Shown one piece after another: positions 7,354 through 14,078 of a stretch of 14,437 bases of DNA. Position 1 is the first letter of the stretch. Every line of letters starts with the position of its first letter. Below the pieces are notes generated by a model. The model saw only the letters and a program-made list of their open reading frames with translations, was not told the DNA's origin and did no database searches. Position numbers and translations under genes: made by a program. This DNA is from Klenkia sp. (GTDB lineage: Bacteria; Actinomycetota; Actinomycetes; Mycobacteriales; Geodermatophilaceae), in NCBI GenBank assembly GCA_025966215.1, contig JAOPVM010000394.1, forward strand, positions 1 to 14,437. The letters run 5' to 3'.

Positions 7354-8220
7354 TCAGTTCAGGACCGGGGCGTCGGCGGCCTGGGACAGCCACTGGTCCT
7401 GCAGGTCGGCCAGCGTGCCGTCGGCCTCCAGGGCGTCCACGGCCTGGCTGACGCAGTCGGTCAGCGGGGAGTCCTTGGACAGCAGCAGGCCGTACTGGTC
7501 GCCGCTCTCACCGGGGTCGGCGACCTGGCCGACGATCACGCCGTCGTCGAGCTCGGCGCTGGTGATGAAGAAGGCGGTCGGCAGGTCGACGACGATCGCG
7601 TCGACCTGGCCGTTCTGCAGGGCGAGCTTGGCGTCGTCGTTGGTGTTGAACACGACCGGGTCGTCGGTCGGGTCGATGACGTCGGTCAGCACGGTCAGGC
7701 TGGTCGTGGCCACCTGGGCGCCCAGCCGGAGGCCCCGCAGGTCCTCCAGCGACGTCGCCTCGGCCGCCGCGCTGCCGCCGGTGGTGATCACGGCCTGGGT
7801 GGCGGTGTAGTACGGCGAGGAGAAGTCCACGGCCTGACGGCGCTCGTCGGTGATGGTGAACTGGTTGATGTCGAAGTCGAAGGCCTTGTCACCGGGGGAG
7901 ATCGCGGTGTTGAACTGCACCCGGGTCCACTCGACCTGGTCCTCGCCGTAGCCCAGCTGTTCGGCCACCGCGTAGGCCACCGCGGACTCGTAGCCCTCGC
8001 CGTTGGTCGGGTCGTCGTCGACCATCCACGGCTCGTAGGCCGGCTGGTCGGTGGCGATCGTGAGGGTGTCCTCGGCGACGGTGTCCAGGTCGGCCGGGGC
8101 GCAGGACCCGCCGTTGCTGCCGGCCGCGTCGGCGTCGGTGGAGGACTCCTGGGGGGCGCAGGCGCTGACCGCCAGGGTGGCGACGGCGAGCACGGCGAGG
8201 GCGAGCGGACGACGGCGCAT
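7354..8220 (-). CDS. Amino acid ABC transporter substrate-binding lipoprotein (SBP_bac_3 family)
   Basis: A 288-residue extracytoplasmic solute receptor delivering an amino acid to the adjacent permease. The N-terminus is a lipoprotein signal: MRRR, a hydrophobic stretch, then lipobox VSAC with lipidated C21. The mature part has the family 3 fold, including LTIATDQPAYEPWM (53-66) and FDINQFTITDERRQAVDFSSPYY (116-138). R128 aligns with the arginine that binds the ligand carboxylate in HisJ-like proteins. D206 and D212 (QVDAIVVDLPTA) lie where the amino group is usually held. C40 and C256 are the only other cysteines and may form a disulfide. ATG 8220 is preferred over 8244 because TTGAGGA lies 5 nt before it. 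The frame's upstream extension across nadA is spurious. The ligand is not predictable with confidence. Confidence 0.92.
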   Translation of the reverse strand: MRRRPLALAVLAVATLAVSACAPQESSTDADAAGSNGGSCAPADLDTVAEDTLTIATDQPAYEPWMVDDDPTNGEGYESAVAYAVAEQLGYGEDQVEWTRVQFNTAISPGDKAFDFDINQFTITDERRQAVDFSSPYYTATQAVITTGGSAAAEATSLEDLRGLRLGAQVATTSLTVLTDVIDPTDDPVVFNTNDDAKLALQNGQVDAIVVDLPTAFFITSAELDDGVIVGQVADPGESGDQYGLLLSKDSPLTDCVSQAVDALEADGTLADLQDQWLSQAADAPVLN

Positions 8221-8225
8221 GAGGG

Positions 8226-8232
8226 TCCTCAA
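8226..8232 (-). promoter_or_regulatory. Shine-Dalgarno TTGAGGA of the binding-protein gene
   Basis: GAGGA ends 5 nt before the ATG at 8220 and fixes the start of the lipoprotein. It is one of few clear Shine-Dalgarno sequences in the window. Confidence 0.7.
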
Positions 8233-8258
8233 GATCGTGAGCATCGGGGAACGCGCAG

Positions 8259-8264
8259 ATCGTA
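8259..8264 (-). promoter_or_regulatory. Putative -10 element TACGAT of the amino acid importer operon
   Basis: Read on the minus strand, TACGAT fits TANNNT and would start transcription near 8252. That gives a leader of about 32 nt containing the Shine-Dalgarno sequence. No good -35 is seen. It lies in the 123-nt gap shared with divergent nadA, which otherwise shows no repeat or operator that I recognise. Confidence 0.4.
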
Positions 8265-8333
8265 AGGGCAGGCTGGGCGCCGGCGGTCGGTCGCGACGGG
8301 GGATCATGGTCACCGTCAGCGCCGTCGACCCCC

Positions 8334-8338
8334 GGGAG
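8334..8338 (+). promoter_or_regulatory. Shine-Dalgarno GGGAG supporting the nadA TTG start
   Basis: GGGAG stands 5 nt before TTG 8344. No in-frame ATG or GTG lies nearby, so this site decides the unusual start. Confidence 0.55.
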
Positions 8339-8343
8339 CTCCC

Positions 8344-9363
8344 TTGACGATCGCCCCAGCCGCCCCCATCGGTGACGAGCGGACGCTGTCCCCGGCGCAG
8401 TACGAGGAGTGGGCTGCCGAGATCCGCCGGCTGGCCGACGAGCGTGGCGCCGTCGTCCTGGCGCACAACTACCAGGTGCCCGAGATCCAGGACGTCGCCC
8501 ACCACACCGGCGACTCCCTCTACCTGTCCCGGGTCGCCGCCGAGACCGACGCCCGCGAGATCGTGTTCTGCGGCGTGCACTTCATGGCCGAGACCGCCAA
8601 GATCCTGTCCCCGGACAAGACCGTGCTGCTGCCCGACCTCGACGCCGGCTGCTCGCTGGCGGACTCGATCACCGCCGAGCAGCTGCGCGAGTGGAAGGCC
8701 GAGCACCCCGGCGCCGTCGTCGTCAGCTACGTGAACACCACCGCCGCGGTCAAGGCCGAGACCGACGTCTGCTGCACCAGCTCCAACGCCGCCGACGTCA
8801 TCCGCTCGATCCCCGAGGACCGCGAGATCCTCTTCTGCCCCGACCAGTTCCTCGGCGCGCACGTCAAGCGGGTCACCGGCCGGCAGAACATCCACATCTG
8901 GGCGGGGGAGTGTCACGTGCACGCCGGCATCTCGCCGTCCGACGTCCGCTCGCAGATCGCCGCCCACCCCGACGCGGAGATCCTGGTGCACCCCGAGTGC
9001 GGCTGCACCACCTCGGTGCTGGACCTGGTCAGCAACGGCGACCTGCCCGCCGACCGCACCCGGGTGCTGTCCACCGGCGGCATGGCCGAGGCCGCCCAGG
9101 CGACGACGGCGAAGCAGGTGCTGGTGGCCACCGAGATCGGCATCCTGCACCAGCTGCGCAACCTCAACAGCGTCACCGAGTTCCTGCCGATGAACTCCCG
9201 CGCCGCCTGCCGCTACATGAAGATGATCACCCCGGCCAAGCTGCTGCGGACCCTGCAGACCGGGTCCGGTGCCATCGAGGTGCCCACCGACGTCGCGACC
9301 CGTGCCCGCCGCGCGGTCGAGGCGATGATCGCGATCGGCGACCCGGGCCGCGGCGGCGAATGA
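8344..9363 (+). CDS. nadA: Quinolinate synthase
   Basis: Quinolinate synthase A condenses iminoaspartate with dihydroxyacetone phosphate to quinolinate in de novo NAD synthesis, using a [4Fe-4S] cluster in the cytoplasm. The protein has 339 residues. Likely cluster ligands are C103 (DAGCSLADS), C190 ([11 protein letters not shown]) and C289 ([15 protein letters not shown]). The first two are 87 residues apart, the same spacing as C113 and C200 of E. coli NadA. Other family blocks are [20 protein letters not shown] (39-58), [20 protein letters not shown] (129-148), LFCPDQFLG (163-171), HPECGC (216-221) and STGGM (243-247). The start is TTG with a GGGAG Shine-Dalgarno. It is divergent from the importer and convergent with the ArsB-like gene 21 nt downstream. 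No nadB or nadC is adjacent, unlike the nadABC operons of many actinobacteria. Confidence 0.95.
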   Translation: MTIAPAAPIGDERTLSPAQYEEWAAEIRRLADERGAVVLAHNYQVPEIQDVAHHTGDSLYLSRVAAETDAREIVFCGVHFMAETAKILSPDKTVLLPDLDAGCSLADSITAEQLREWKAEHPGAVVVSYVNTTAAVKAETDVCCTSSNAADVIRSIPEDREILFCPDQFLGAHVKRVTGRQNIHIWAGECHVHAGISPSDVRSQIAAHPDAEILVHPECGCTTSVLDLVSNGDLPADRTRVLSTGGMAEAAQATTAKQVLVATEIGILHQLRNLNSVTEFLPMNSRAACRYMKMITPAKLLRTLQTGSGAIEVPTDVATRARRAVEAMIAIGDPGRGGE

Positions 9364-9384
9364 CGAAGGGACCTGCGTCGCGGG

Positions 9385-10635
9385 CTACACCTGCAGGGCG
9401 GCCCAGAGGGCGACGGTGGCCAGGACCAGGGTGAGCGGCACCGTCGCCAGCCCGACCAGGCTGAACCTCGCCGGGCTGGGGGACTCCTCACCGGTGGCGG
9501 CGAACACCCGCCGCCAGAGCAGGTTGGCCAGCGACCCCACGTAGGTCAGGTTGGGGCCCACGTTGACCCCGATGAGGACGGCGAGCAGCGTCGGCGGGCC
9601 ACCCACCGCCGCCGCCGGCAGCAGGGCGAGGGTGGCCGGCAGGTTGTTGAGCAGGTTGGCGACGACGGCGGACACCGCGGCGACGGCCAGCAGCGCGAGC
9701 AGTCCGTCGCCGTCGGGCAGCACGGCGGTGAGCAGCCGCTCGAGCCCGTTGCGCTGCAGGGCCAGCACGATCACCGCCAGCCCGAACACGAACAGCGCGA
9801 ACGGCAGGTTGGCCGCGGCGAGCAGGTCGGCGGGCCGGGTGCGCCGGGCGGCCAGCTGCCGGCCGGCCAGCACGAGCACCCCGAGCAGGGCCGGCCAGAC
9901 GGGGGAGAGGTCGACCAGCGAGGAGACCCCGAACCCGGCCACGGTGAGGACGACGACGACCAGCGCGAGTCGGGGCGTCGGCGGCACGTCGTGCACGGGC
10001 TCACCCACCGGGACCCGCAGGTCGGCGCGGAACAGCCGGCGCAGCACCACGTACTCGACCAGCACGGCGACCACCCACGGCCCGGCCATCAGCGCGGTGA
10101 AGTGCAGGAAGGTCAACCCGGTGGCGGCGAAGGCGAGCAGGTTGGTCAGGTTCGAGACCGGCATCAGCAGCGACGCCGAGTTGGCCAGGTGCCCTGCGGC
10201 GTAGGCGTGCGGGCGGGCCGGCACCCGCATCCGGGCGGCGGTGGCCAGCACGACCGGGGTGAGCAGCACGACGGTGGCGTCCAGGCTGAGCACTGCGGTG
10301 ACGACGGCGGACAGCGCGACCACCCGGAGCAGCAGCCCCTGCGGCGAGCGGCCGGCCCGGCGGGCGGTGGCCGCGGCGGACCAGGAGAACAGCCCCTCCC
10401 GGTCGGCGAGGTCGGACAGCAGCAGGATCACGACCAGGAAGCCGACGGTCGGGGCGATCTCCCGCACGGTGGCCTCGGCGTCGGGCCAGCCCACCACGCC
10501 GAGCAGCGCCAGCAGCAGCGCGCCGGGGACGGCGACCGCTGCGCCGGGGAGTCGGGGTGAGTCGACGACCGCCGCGACGAGGGCGGCCACCAGGAGGACG
10601 CCGGCGACCACGAGGGCGAGGGCGTCGACGTCCAT
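9385..10635 (-). CDS. ArsB/SLC13-like ion transporter permease
   Basis: A 416-residue polytopic membrane protein with about 10-12 hydrophobic segments and an internal two-fold arrangement. The first half carries SLDATVVLLTPVVLA (117-131) and LANSASLLMPVSNLTNLL (150-167). The second half carries ANLLNNLPATLALLP (326-340) and GVNVGPNLTYVGSLANLLW (356-374). These resemble the paired anion-site motifs of ArsB arsenite pumps and the wider SLC13/CitMHS ion-transporter superfamily. The protein likely moves an oxyanion, arsenite or a carboxylate across the cytoplasmic membrane, coupled to an ion gradient. No arsR, arsC or arsA lies nearby, so an arsenic role is not supported by context. The ATG at 10635 overlaps the TSUP gene's TGA by one base (TGATG), implying translational coupling. 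The open frame upstream runs through the TSUP gene and is spurious. Confidence 0.85.
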   Translation of the reverse strand: MDVDALALVVAGVLLVAALVAAVVDSPRLPGAAVAVPGALLLALLGVVGWPDAEATVREIAPTVGFLVVILLLSDLADREGLFSWSAAATARRAGRSPQGLLLRVVALSAVVTAVLSLDATVVLLTPVVLATAARMRVPARPHAYAAGHLANSASLLMPVSNLTNLLAFAATGLTFLHFTALMAGPWVVAVLVEYVVLRRLFRADLRVPVGEPVHDVPPTPRLALVVVVLTVAGFGVSSLVDLSPVWPALLGVLVLAGRQLAARRTRPADLLAAANLPFALFVFGLAVIVLALQRNGLERLLTAVLPDGDGLLALLAVAAVSAVVANLLNNLPATLALLPAAAVGGPPTLLAVLIGVNVGPNLTYVGSLANLLWRRVFAATGEESPSPARFSLVGLATVPLTLVLATVALWAALQV

Positions 10636-11387
10636 CAGAGCAGGAAGAGGTAGACCGCGACGGCGACGCCGAAGACCACGATGAACACCCGCAGCGGGGT
10701 GGTCGGGATCCTCGAGGCGACCCGGGCGCCGAGGAAGCCGCCGATGAGCGCGGCGGGGGCGCAGACCGCCACCAGCAACCAGTCGACCGGGCCGAAGAAC
10801 CCGAACACCACGACGGTGGTGCTGGCCGTGACCAGCGCGAGCAGGCTCTTGATCGCGTTGGCCAGCTTGAGCCGACCCAGCCCGATGGCCAGCACCGCGG
10901 TGAGGATGACGCCCAGCGCGCCACCGAAGTAGCCGCCGTAGACGCACGCCAGGAACACCACGACGTAGAGCCACAGCGGGTCGCGCCGCTCGCTGTCGGT
11001 CTCCCGCGCCTGGAGCCGCCTCGTGACCAGCGGTTGCAGGCCGATGAGCAGGCTGGCCAGCAGCACCAGCACCGGCACGATCGTGTCGAAGGCACCCGAG
11101 GGGGTGGTCAGCAGGAGGATGCTGCCCGCCGTCCCGCCCAGGGTGGCTACCACCGACATCGCGACCAGTCGCCTGCGCTGGCCGGCGTAGTGGTCGCGGA
11201 AGCCGATGACCGCGCCCAGGTACCCCGGCCACTGGGCGACGGAGTTGGTCACGTTCGCCGCCACCGTCGGCAGCCCCAGGGCCACCAGGGTGGGGAACAG
11301 GATCAGGGAGCCACCGCCGGCGATGGAGTTGATCCCACCGGCCAGCAGGGCGACTCCCGCAGCGATGAGCAGGTCGACGACGGACAC
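10635..11387 (-). CDS. TSUP family (TauE/SafE) membrane permease
   Basis: A 250-residue membrane protein of the TauE/SafE (DUF81) family, with about eight hydrophobic segments in two repeats. The family signature appears in each half: GGINSIAGGGSLILFP (17-32) and YGGYFGGALGVILTAVLAIG (150-169), with GGFLGARVA (216-224) near the end. Members move sulfite, sulfoacetate, sulfonates or other small organic anions, mostly as exporters, but specificity is rarely predictable. The start GTG 11387 is preceded by TAGGCT 8 nt upstream, consistent with a leaderless mRNA. The downstream ArsB-like permease starts on the last base of this gene's stop, so the two should be co-produced. No sulfur metabolism enzymes are visible in the window. 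Confidence 0.88.
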   Translation of the reverse strand: MSVVDLLIAAGVALLAGGINSIAGGGSLILFPTLVALGLPTVAANVTNSVAQWPGYLGAVIGFRDHYAGQRRRLVAMSVVATLGGTAGSILLLTTPSGAFDTIVPVLVLLASLLIGLQPLVTRRLQARETDSERRDPLWLYVVVFLACVYGGYFGGALGVILTAVLAIGLGRLKLANAIKSLLALVTASTTVVVFGFFGPVDWLLVAVCAPAALIGGFLGARVASRIPTTPLRVFIVVFGVAVAVYLFLL

Positions 11388-11395
11388 GACCGGCG

Positions 11396-11401
11396 AGCCT
11401 A
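11396..11401 (-). promoter_or_regulatory. Putative -10 element TAGGCT of the TSUP/ArsB-like operon
   Basis: Read on the minus strand, TAGGCT fits TANNNT and ends 8 nt before GTG 11387. It shares the TA pair at 11400-11401 with the plus-strand -10 of the DoxX-like gene. Confidence 0.5.
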
Positions 11402-11405
11402 CGGT
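11400..11405 (+). promoter_or_regulatory. Putative -10 element TACGGT, leaderless promoter of the DoxX-like gene
   Basis: TACGGT fits TANNNT and is followed by exactly 6 nt and then ATG 11412, so the expected transcription start coincides with the start codon. It overlaps the reciprocal minus-strand -10 of the TSUP gene by two bases. Confidence 0.5.
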
Positions 11406-11411
11406 TCCCGC

Positions 11412-11765
11412 ATGGGGATCGACGTGCGCGCAGCAGGACTGGCCGTGGCTCTCGGTGGTTCAGGGGTGCTGCACCTGGTGCGGCCGCGGACGTTCACCTG
11501 GATGGTGCCGCCGGAGCTGGGTCCGGGGCGGCCGTGGGTGACCGGCAGCGGGGTGGCCGAGCTGGCCACCGCGGCACTGCTCGCCGTCCCCGGCACCCGG
11601 TCGGTGGGTGGCTGGGCCGCTGCGGGCCTGCTCGCTGCCTTCCTCCCGGCGCACCTGCACACGCTCCGGGTCACCTCGGGCCGGGCCCGGGTGGTGGCTG
11701 CGGCCCGGATCCCGTTCCAGGCACCGATGATCGCCGTCGCGGTGCGGGTGGCCCGCGGGGTGTGA
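11412..11765 (+). CDS. Small DoxX-like integral membrane protein
   Basis: A 117-residue protein with about four hydrophobic segments (roughly 7-25, 45-60, 66-82 and 100-113). LHLVRPRTFTWMVPPELGP (21-39) and GVAELATAALLAVPGTR (47-63) match a pattern I recognise from actinobacterial DoxX-like proteins (H-x-x-R-P-x-x-F, V-P-P, S-G-V-A-E-L). Function in this small branch is unknown; DoxX relatives have been linked to thiosulfate:quinone oxidation and to redox or thiol homeostasis. It is divergent from the TSUP gene across a 24-nt gap and is followed after 49 nt by an MFS exporter. The ATG start is supported by a -10 element 6 nt upstream and the absence of a Shine-Dalgarno sequence. An antisense frame covers it but has no family features. 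Confidence 0.78.
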   Translation: MGIDVRAAGLAVALGGSGVLHLVRPRTFTWMVPPELGPGRPWVTGSGVAELATAALLAVPGTRSVGGWAAAGLLAAFLPAHLHTLRVTSGRARVVAAARIPFQAPMIAVAVRVARGV

Positions 11766-11783
11766 CCAGCGCCGCTTCCGCAG

Positions 11784-11803
11784 GCCGAGAGGTTGGGCTC
11801 GGC
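11784..11803 (+). repeat. Inverted repeat upstream of the MFS exporter gene
   Basis: GCCGAG (11784-11789) and CTCGGC (11798-11803) are perfect inverted arms with an 8-nt spacer in the 49-nt gap before the exporter. It could be a repressor operator or a short hairpin. The arms are only 6 bp, so chance is possible. No T-tract follows. Confidence 0.35.
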
Positions 11804-11814
11804 AACGACCGGGC

Positions 11815-13344
11815 ATGACCGGCGCCATGCGCACGTGGTGGCCGCTCGTCGCGGTCTGTGCCGGCACGTTCATGCTCCTCATCGACGTCACGATCGTGAA
11901 CGTCGCGCTGCCGGACATCGCGACGTCGCTGGGCACCTCGTTCGACCAGCTGCAGTGGGTGGTCGACGTCTACGCCCTGGCCCTCGCCGCGCTGGTGCTC
12001 GGCGCCGGTTCGCTGGCCGACCTGTACGGGCGGAAGAAGCTCTATCTCGGGGGGCTCCTGCTCTTCGCGGCGAGCTCCCTGGCCTGCGGGCTGGCCCCGA
12101 ACGCCGAGCTGCTGATCGCCGCCCGGGCGGTGCAGGGCGTCGGTGCCGCGGCCATGTTCAGCACGACGATCGCGTTGCTGAACGCGATCTACCGCGGCCG
12201 TGACCGGGGGACGGCGTTCGGCATCTGGGGTGCCGTCGTCGGTGCCGCCGCCGCGGCCGGCCCGATCCTGGGCGGGCTGCTGACCGAGCTGTCCTGGCGC
12301 TGGATCTTCCTGGTGAACCTGCCGGTGACCCTGTTCGCCGTCCTGCTGACCCTGAAGGTGGTCGAGGAGTCCACGCAGTCCGGCGCCCCGCACCCCGACG
12401 TCCCGGGCATCGCCACCTTCACCCTCGGCGCCGGCGCGATCGTCTACGGGCTGGTCCAGGCCGCCGCGAACGGCTGGGCCGACCTGGGCTCCTGGGGGCC
12501 GATCGTCGCCGGGTTCGTCGTGCTCGCCGGCTGGGTGGCCCTCGAGCTGCGCCGCGAGGCCCCGATGCTCGACCTGGGGCTGTTCCGCACCACCCGGTTC
12601 ACCGGGATCATGATCGGCTCGCTGCTGCTCAACCTGGCCGCGTTCGCCAACTCGATCTACCTGTCGCTGTGGCTGCAGTCGATCCTCGGCCTGAGCCCGC
12701 TGCAGGCCGGCGCGGTCTTCATCCCGCTGTCGGCGGTCAGCTTCGTCGCCGCCGCGGTCGCCGGGAAGAAGCTCACCGACCGGTCCCCGCGGCTGGTGCT
12801 GTCCCTCGGGCTGGCGATCATCGGCGTGGGCGCGCTGCTGATGGCCCGGGTCGACGGGGGAGCGAGCTGGGGCATCCTCGTTCCCGGGCTCGCGGTGCTG
12901 GGCCTGGGCGTCGGCATCTGCAACCCCGTCGTCACCTCGGCCGCACTCGCCTCGGTGCCCCGAGAGCGCAGCGGGATGGCCTCCGGTGCGGTGAACACCG
13001 CCCGCCAGCTCGGGTTCGCCGTCGGGGTCGCCGTCCTCGGGTCGGTGTTCGCCGCCGGCACCACCCGTGCGTTGACCCAGGCCGGGGCCGACGACCCCAC
13101 CGGGACGGCGTCCGCGCTGTCCGGCGGGCAGGCCCAGCAGGTCATCGGGTCGGCCCCCGCCGACGCCCGCGCGGGGTTGGGTGAGCTGTTGTCGGCCGCC
13201 TACGCCGACGGCCTGCGCGACGTGCTGCTGGTCGCCGGTGCCGCCGGGCTGGTCGGCGCCGTGCTGGTGGCCCTGCTGGTGCGTGGGCCGAGCCCGCAGA
13301 CCGGGACGTCCTCCCCCGAGCGCGCCGAGGCCGTCCGCAGCTGA
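11815..13344 (+). CDS. MFS drug:H+ antiporter, DHA2 (EmrB/QacA, 14-TM) family
   Basis: A 509-residue inner-membrane transporter expected to expel drugs or metabolites in exchange for protons. Motif D1 LIDVTIVNVALPDI is at 22-35 and motif A GSLADLYGRKKLYLGG at 65-80. The antiporter-type, glycine-rich motif C region GAVVGAAAAAGPILGGLL is at 139-156. WRWIFLVNLP (161-170) is diagnostic of the EmrB/QacA group. Length and hydrophobic pattern fit 14 segments, and the C-terminus is a short polar tail. Two ATG codons, 11815 and 11827, are possible starts; the family usually begins close to the RTWWPLVAV stretch, and neither has a Shine-Dalgarno sequence. No TetR or MarR regulator is adjacent, so the substrate is open. 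An alpha/beta hydrolase follows after 19 nt and may be co-transcribed. The long antisense frame here is a shadow. Confidence 0.92.
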   Translation: MTGAMRTWWPLVAVCAGTFMLLIDVTIVNVALPDIATSLGTSFDQLQWVVDVYALALAALVLGAGSLADLYGRKKLYLGGLLLFAASSLACGLAPNAELLIAARAVQGVGAAAMFSTTIALLNAIYRGRDRGTAFGIWGAVVGAAAAAGPILGGLLTELSWRWIFLVNLPVTLFAVLLTLKVVEESTQSGAPHPDVPGIATFTLGAGAIVYGLVQAAANGWADLGSWGPIVAGFVVLAGWVALELRREAPMLDLGLFRTTRFTGIMIGSLLLNLAAFANSIYLSLWLQSILGLSPLQAGAVFIPLSAVSFVAAAVAGKKLTDRSPRLVLSLGLAIIGVGALLMARVDGGASWGILVPGLAVLGLGVGICNPVVTSAALASVPRERSGMASGAVNTARQLGFAVGVAVLGSVFAAGTTRALTQAGADDPTGTASALSGGQAQQVIGSAPADARAGLGELLSAAYADGLRDVLLVAGAAGLVGAVLVALLVRGPSPQTGTSSPERAEAVRS

Positions 13345-13346
13345 GC

Positions 13347-13363
13347 CGGGCCATGATGGCCCG
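13347..13363 (+). repeat. 17-bp perfect palindrome touching the alpha/beta hydrolase start codon
   Basis: CGGGCCAT-G-ATGGCCCG has two 8-bp arms around a single central base. It fills almost the whole 19-nt gap between the MFS stop (13344) and ATG 13364. It could be an operator, or in RNA a structure hiding the start site. Two further ATG codons fall inside it (13353, 13356), out of frame with the hydrolase. Confidence 0.6.
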
Positions 13364-14062
13364 ATGAGGGACGTCGTGCTGGTCCACGGTGCGTGGCACG
13401 GGGCGTGGAGCTGGCGGCGGGTGCTGCCGCTGCTCTGGGCCGGCGGTGCGCGGGCGGTCACCGTGTCGTTGAGCGGGGTGGGGGAGCGGCCCGGGGTCAC
13501 CGGGGTGACGCTGCAGACCCACGTGGACGACGTGGTCGCCGTCGTCCGGGCCGAGGAGTGCCGGGGTGCCGTCCTCGTGGCGCACAGCTACGCCGGGGTG
13601 CCGGTGACCGGCGCGGCCGACGTGCTCGGCGACGCCGTCGGCCCGCTGGTCTACGTCGATGCCGTGCTGCCCGAGCCGGGGGAGTGCTGGTCGTCGCTCA
13701 GCCCGCCCGACACGAAGGCGGAACGGCGGGCGCAGATCGCTGCCGACGGGGTGCTGCCGGCCCCGGCGGCTGCGGTCTTCGGGCTGAGCGGGGACGACGC
13801 CGCCTGGGTGGACCGGCGACAGACCACGCACCCCGGTGGGGTCTACGACGACCCCGTCCACTTCGACGCGGCGCGGTGGGCGGCCCGGCCGCGCACCTAC
13901 GTCAGCTGCACCAGCCCGCCGCTGGCCAGCATCGACCCGTCACGGGTCCGGGTGGCCCGACAGCCGGGGTGGTCGGTCGTGGCGCTGGCGACCGGGCACG
14001 ACCCGATGGTCAGCGCCCCCGAGGAGCTGGCCGCTGTCCTCCTCGACGCCGCGCGCAGCTGA
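13364..14062 (+). CDS. Alpha/beta-fold hydrolase (esterase/hydroxynitrile lyase-like)
   Basis: A 232-residue cytosolic alpha/beta hydrolase without lid expansion. [18 protein letters not shown] (5-22) forms the first strand and oxyanion loop. The nucleophile elbow is AHSYAG with S75, and the catalytic histidine is H212 in [11 protein letters not shown]. The overall pattern resembles the plant methylesterase/hydroxynitrile lyase type and many actinobacterial proteins annotated simply as alpha/beta hydrolase. The stretch [16 protein letters not shown] (179-194) is where this family usually places its acid; here the expected aspartate seems to be S184, with D191 or D99 as alternatives. The start ATG 13364 follows the MFS stop by 19 nt and abuts a palindrome. 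The in-frame upstream extension overlaps the MFS gene and is rejected. Substrate unknown; likely co-transcribed with the exporter. Confidence 0.87.
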   Translation: MRDVVLVHGAWHGAWSWRRVLPLLWAGGARAVTVSLSGVGERPGVTGVTLQTHVDDVVAVVRAEECRGAVLVAHSYAGVPVTGAADVLGDAVGPLVYVDAVLPEPGECWSSLSPPDTKAERRAQIAADGVLPAPAAAVFGLSGDDAAWVDRRQTTHPGGVYDDPVHFDAARWAARPRTYVSCTSPPLASIDPSRVRVARQPGWSVVALATGHDPMVSAPEELAAVLLDAARS

Positions 14063-14066
14063 GGAC

Positions 14067-14072
14067 CAGACT
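14067..14072 (+). promoter_or_regulatory. Possible -10 element CAGACT before the PIG-L gene
   Basis: CAGACT keeps the A and final T of TANNNT and is exactly 6 nt before GTG 14079, the spacing seen at the other leaderless-type starts here. The first base deviates, so support is weak. Confidence 0.3.
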
Positions 14073-14078
14073 CCGGGC

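Noticed and set aside
5889..7810. Plus-strand open frames opposite the importer operon
   Set aside because: Translations are H, Q, R and G-rich with no domain, whereas the minus strand encodes intact ABC importer components.
8245..9150. N-terminal extension of the binding-protein frame across nadA
   Set aside because: It would bury the lipoprotein signal peptide inside the protein and run antisense to nadA. The ATG at 8220 has a good Shine-Dalgarno sequence.
9364..9384. Terminator search in the gap between convergent nadA and the ArsB-like gene
   Set aside because: No stem with a T-tract is visible in the 21 nt. The nearby CCTGCAGG palindrome (9390-9397) lies in coding sequence and is too short to interpret.
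9385..10635. Arsenic resistance operon
   Set aside because: Only the permease has ArsB-like motifs. No arsR, arsC, arsA or acr3 is present, so arsenic specificity is not supported.
10636..11232. Upstream extension of the ArsB-like frame
   Set aside because: It runs through the TSUP gene in another frame and lacks membrane-protein character. ATG 10635 starts the hydrophobic protein cleanly.
11671..13500. A 609-codon open frame on the minus strand across the MFS gene
   Set aside because: It is antisense to a clearly recognisable MFS transporter, and its translation is low-complexity (G, R, Q, P, H-rich) without domains. Long antisense frames are normal in DNA this GC-rich.
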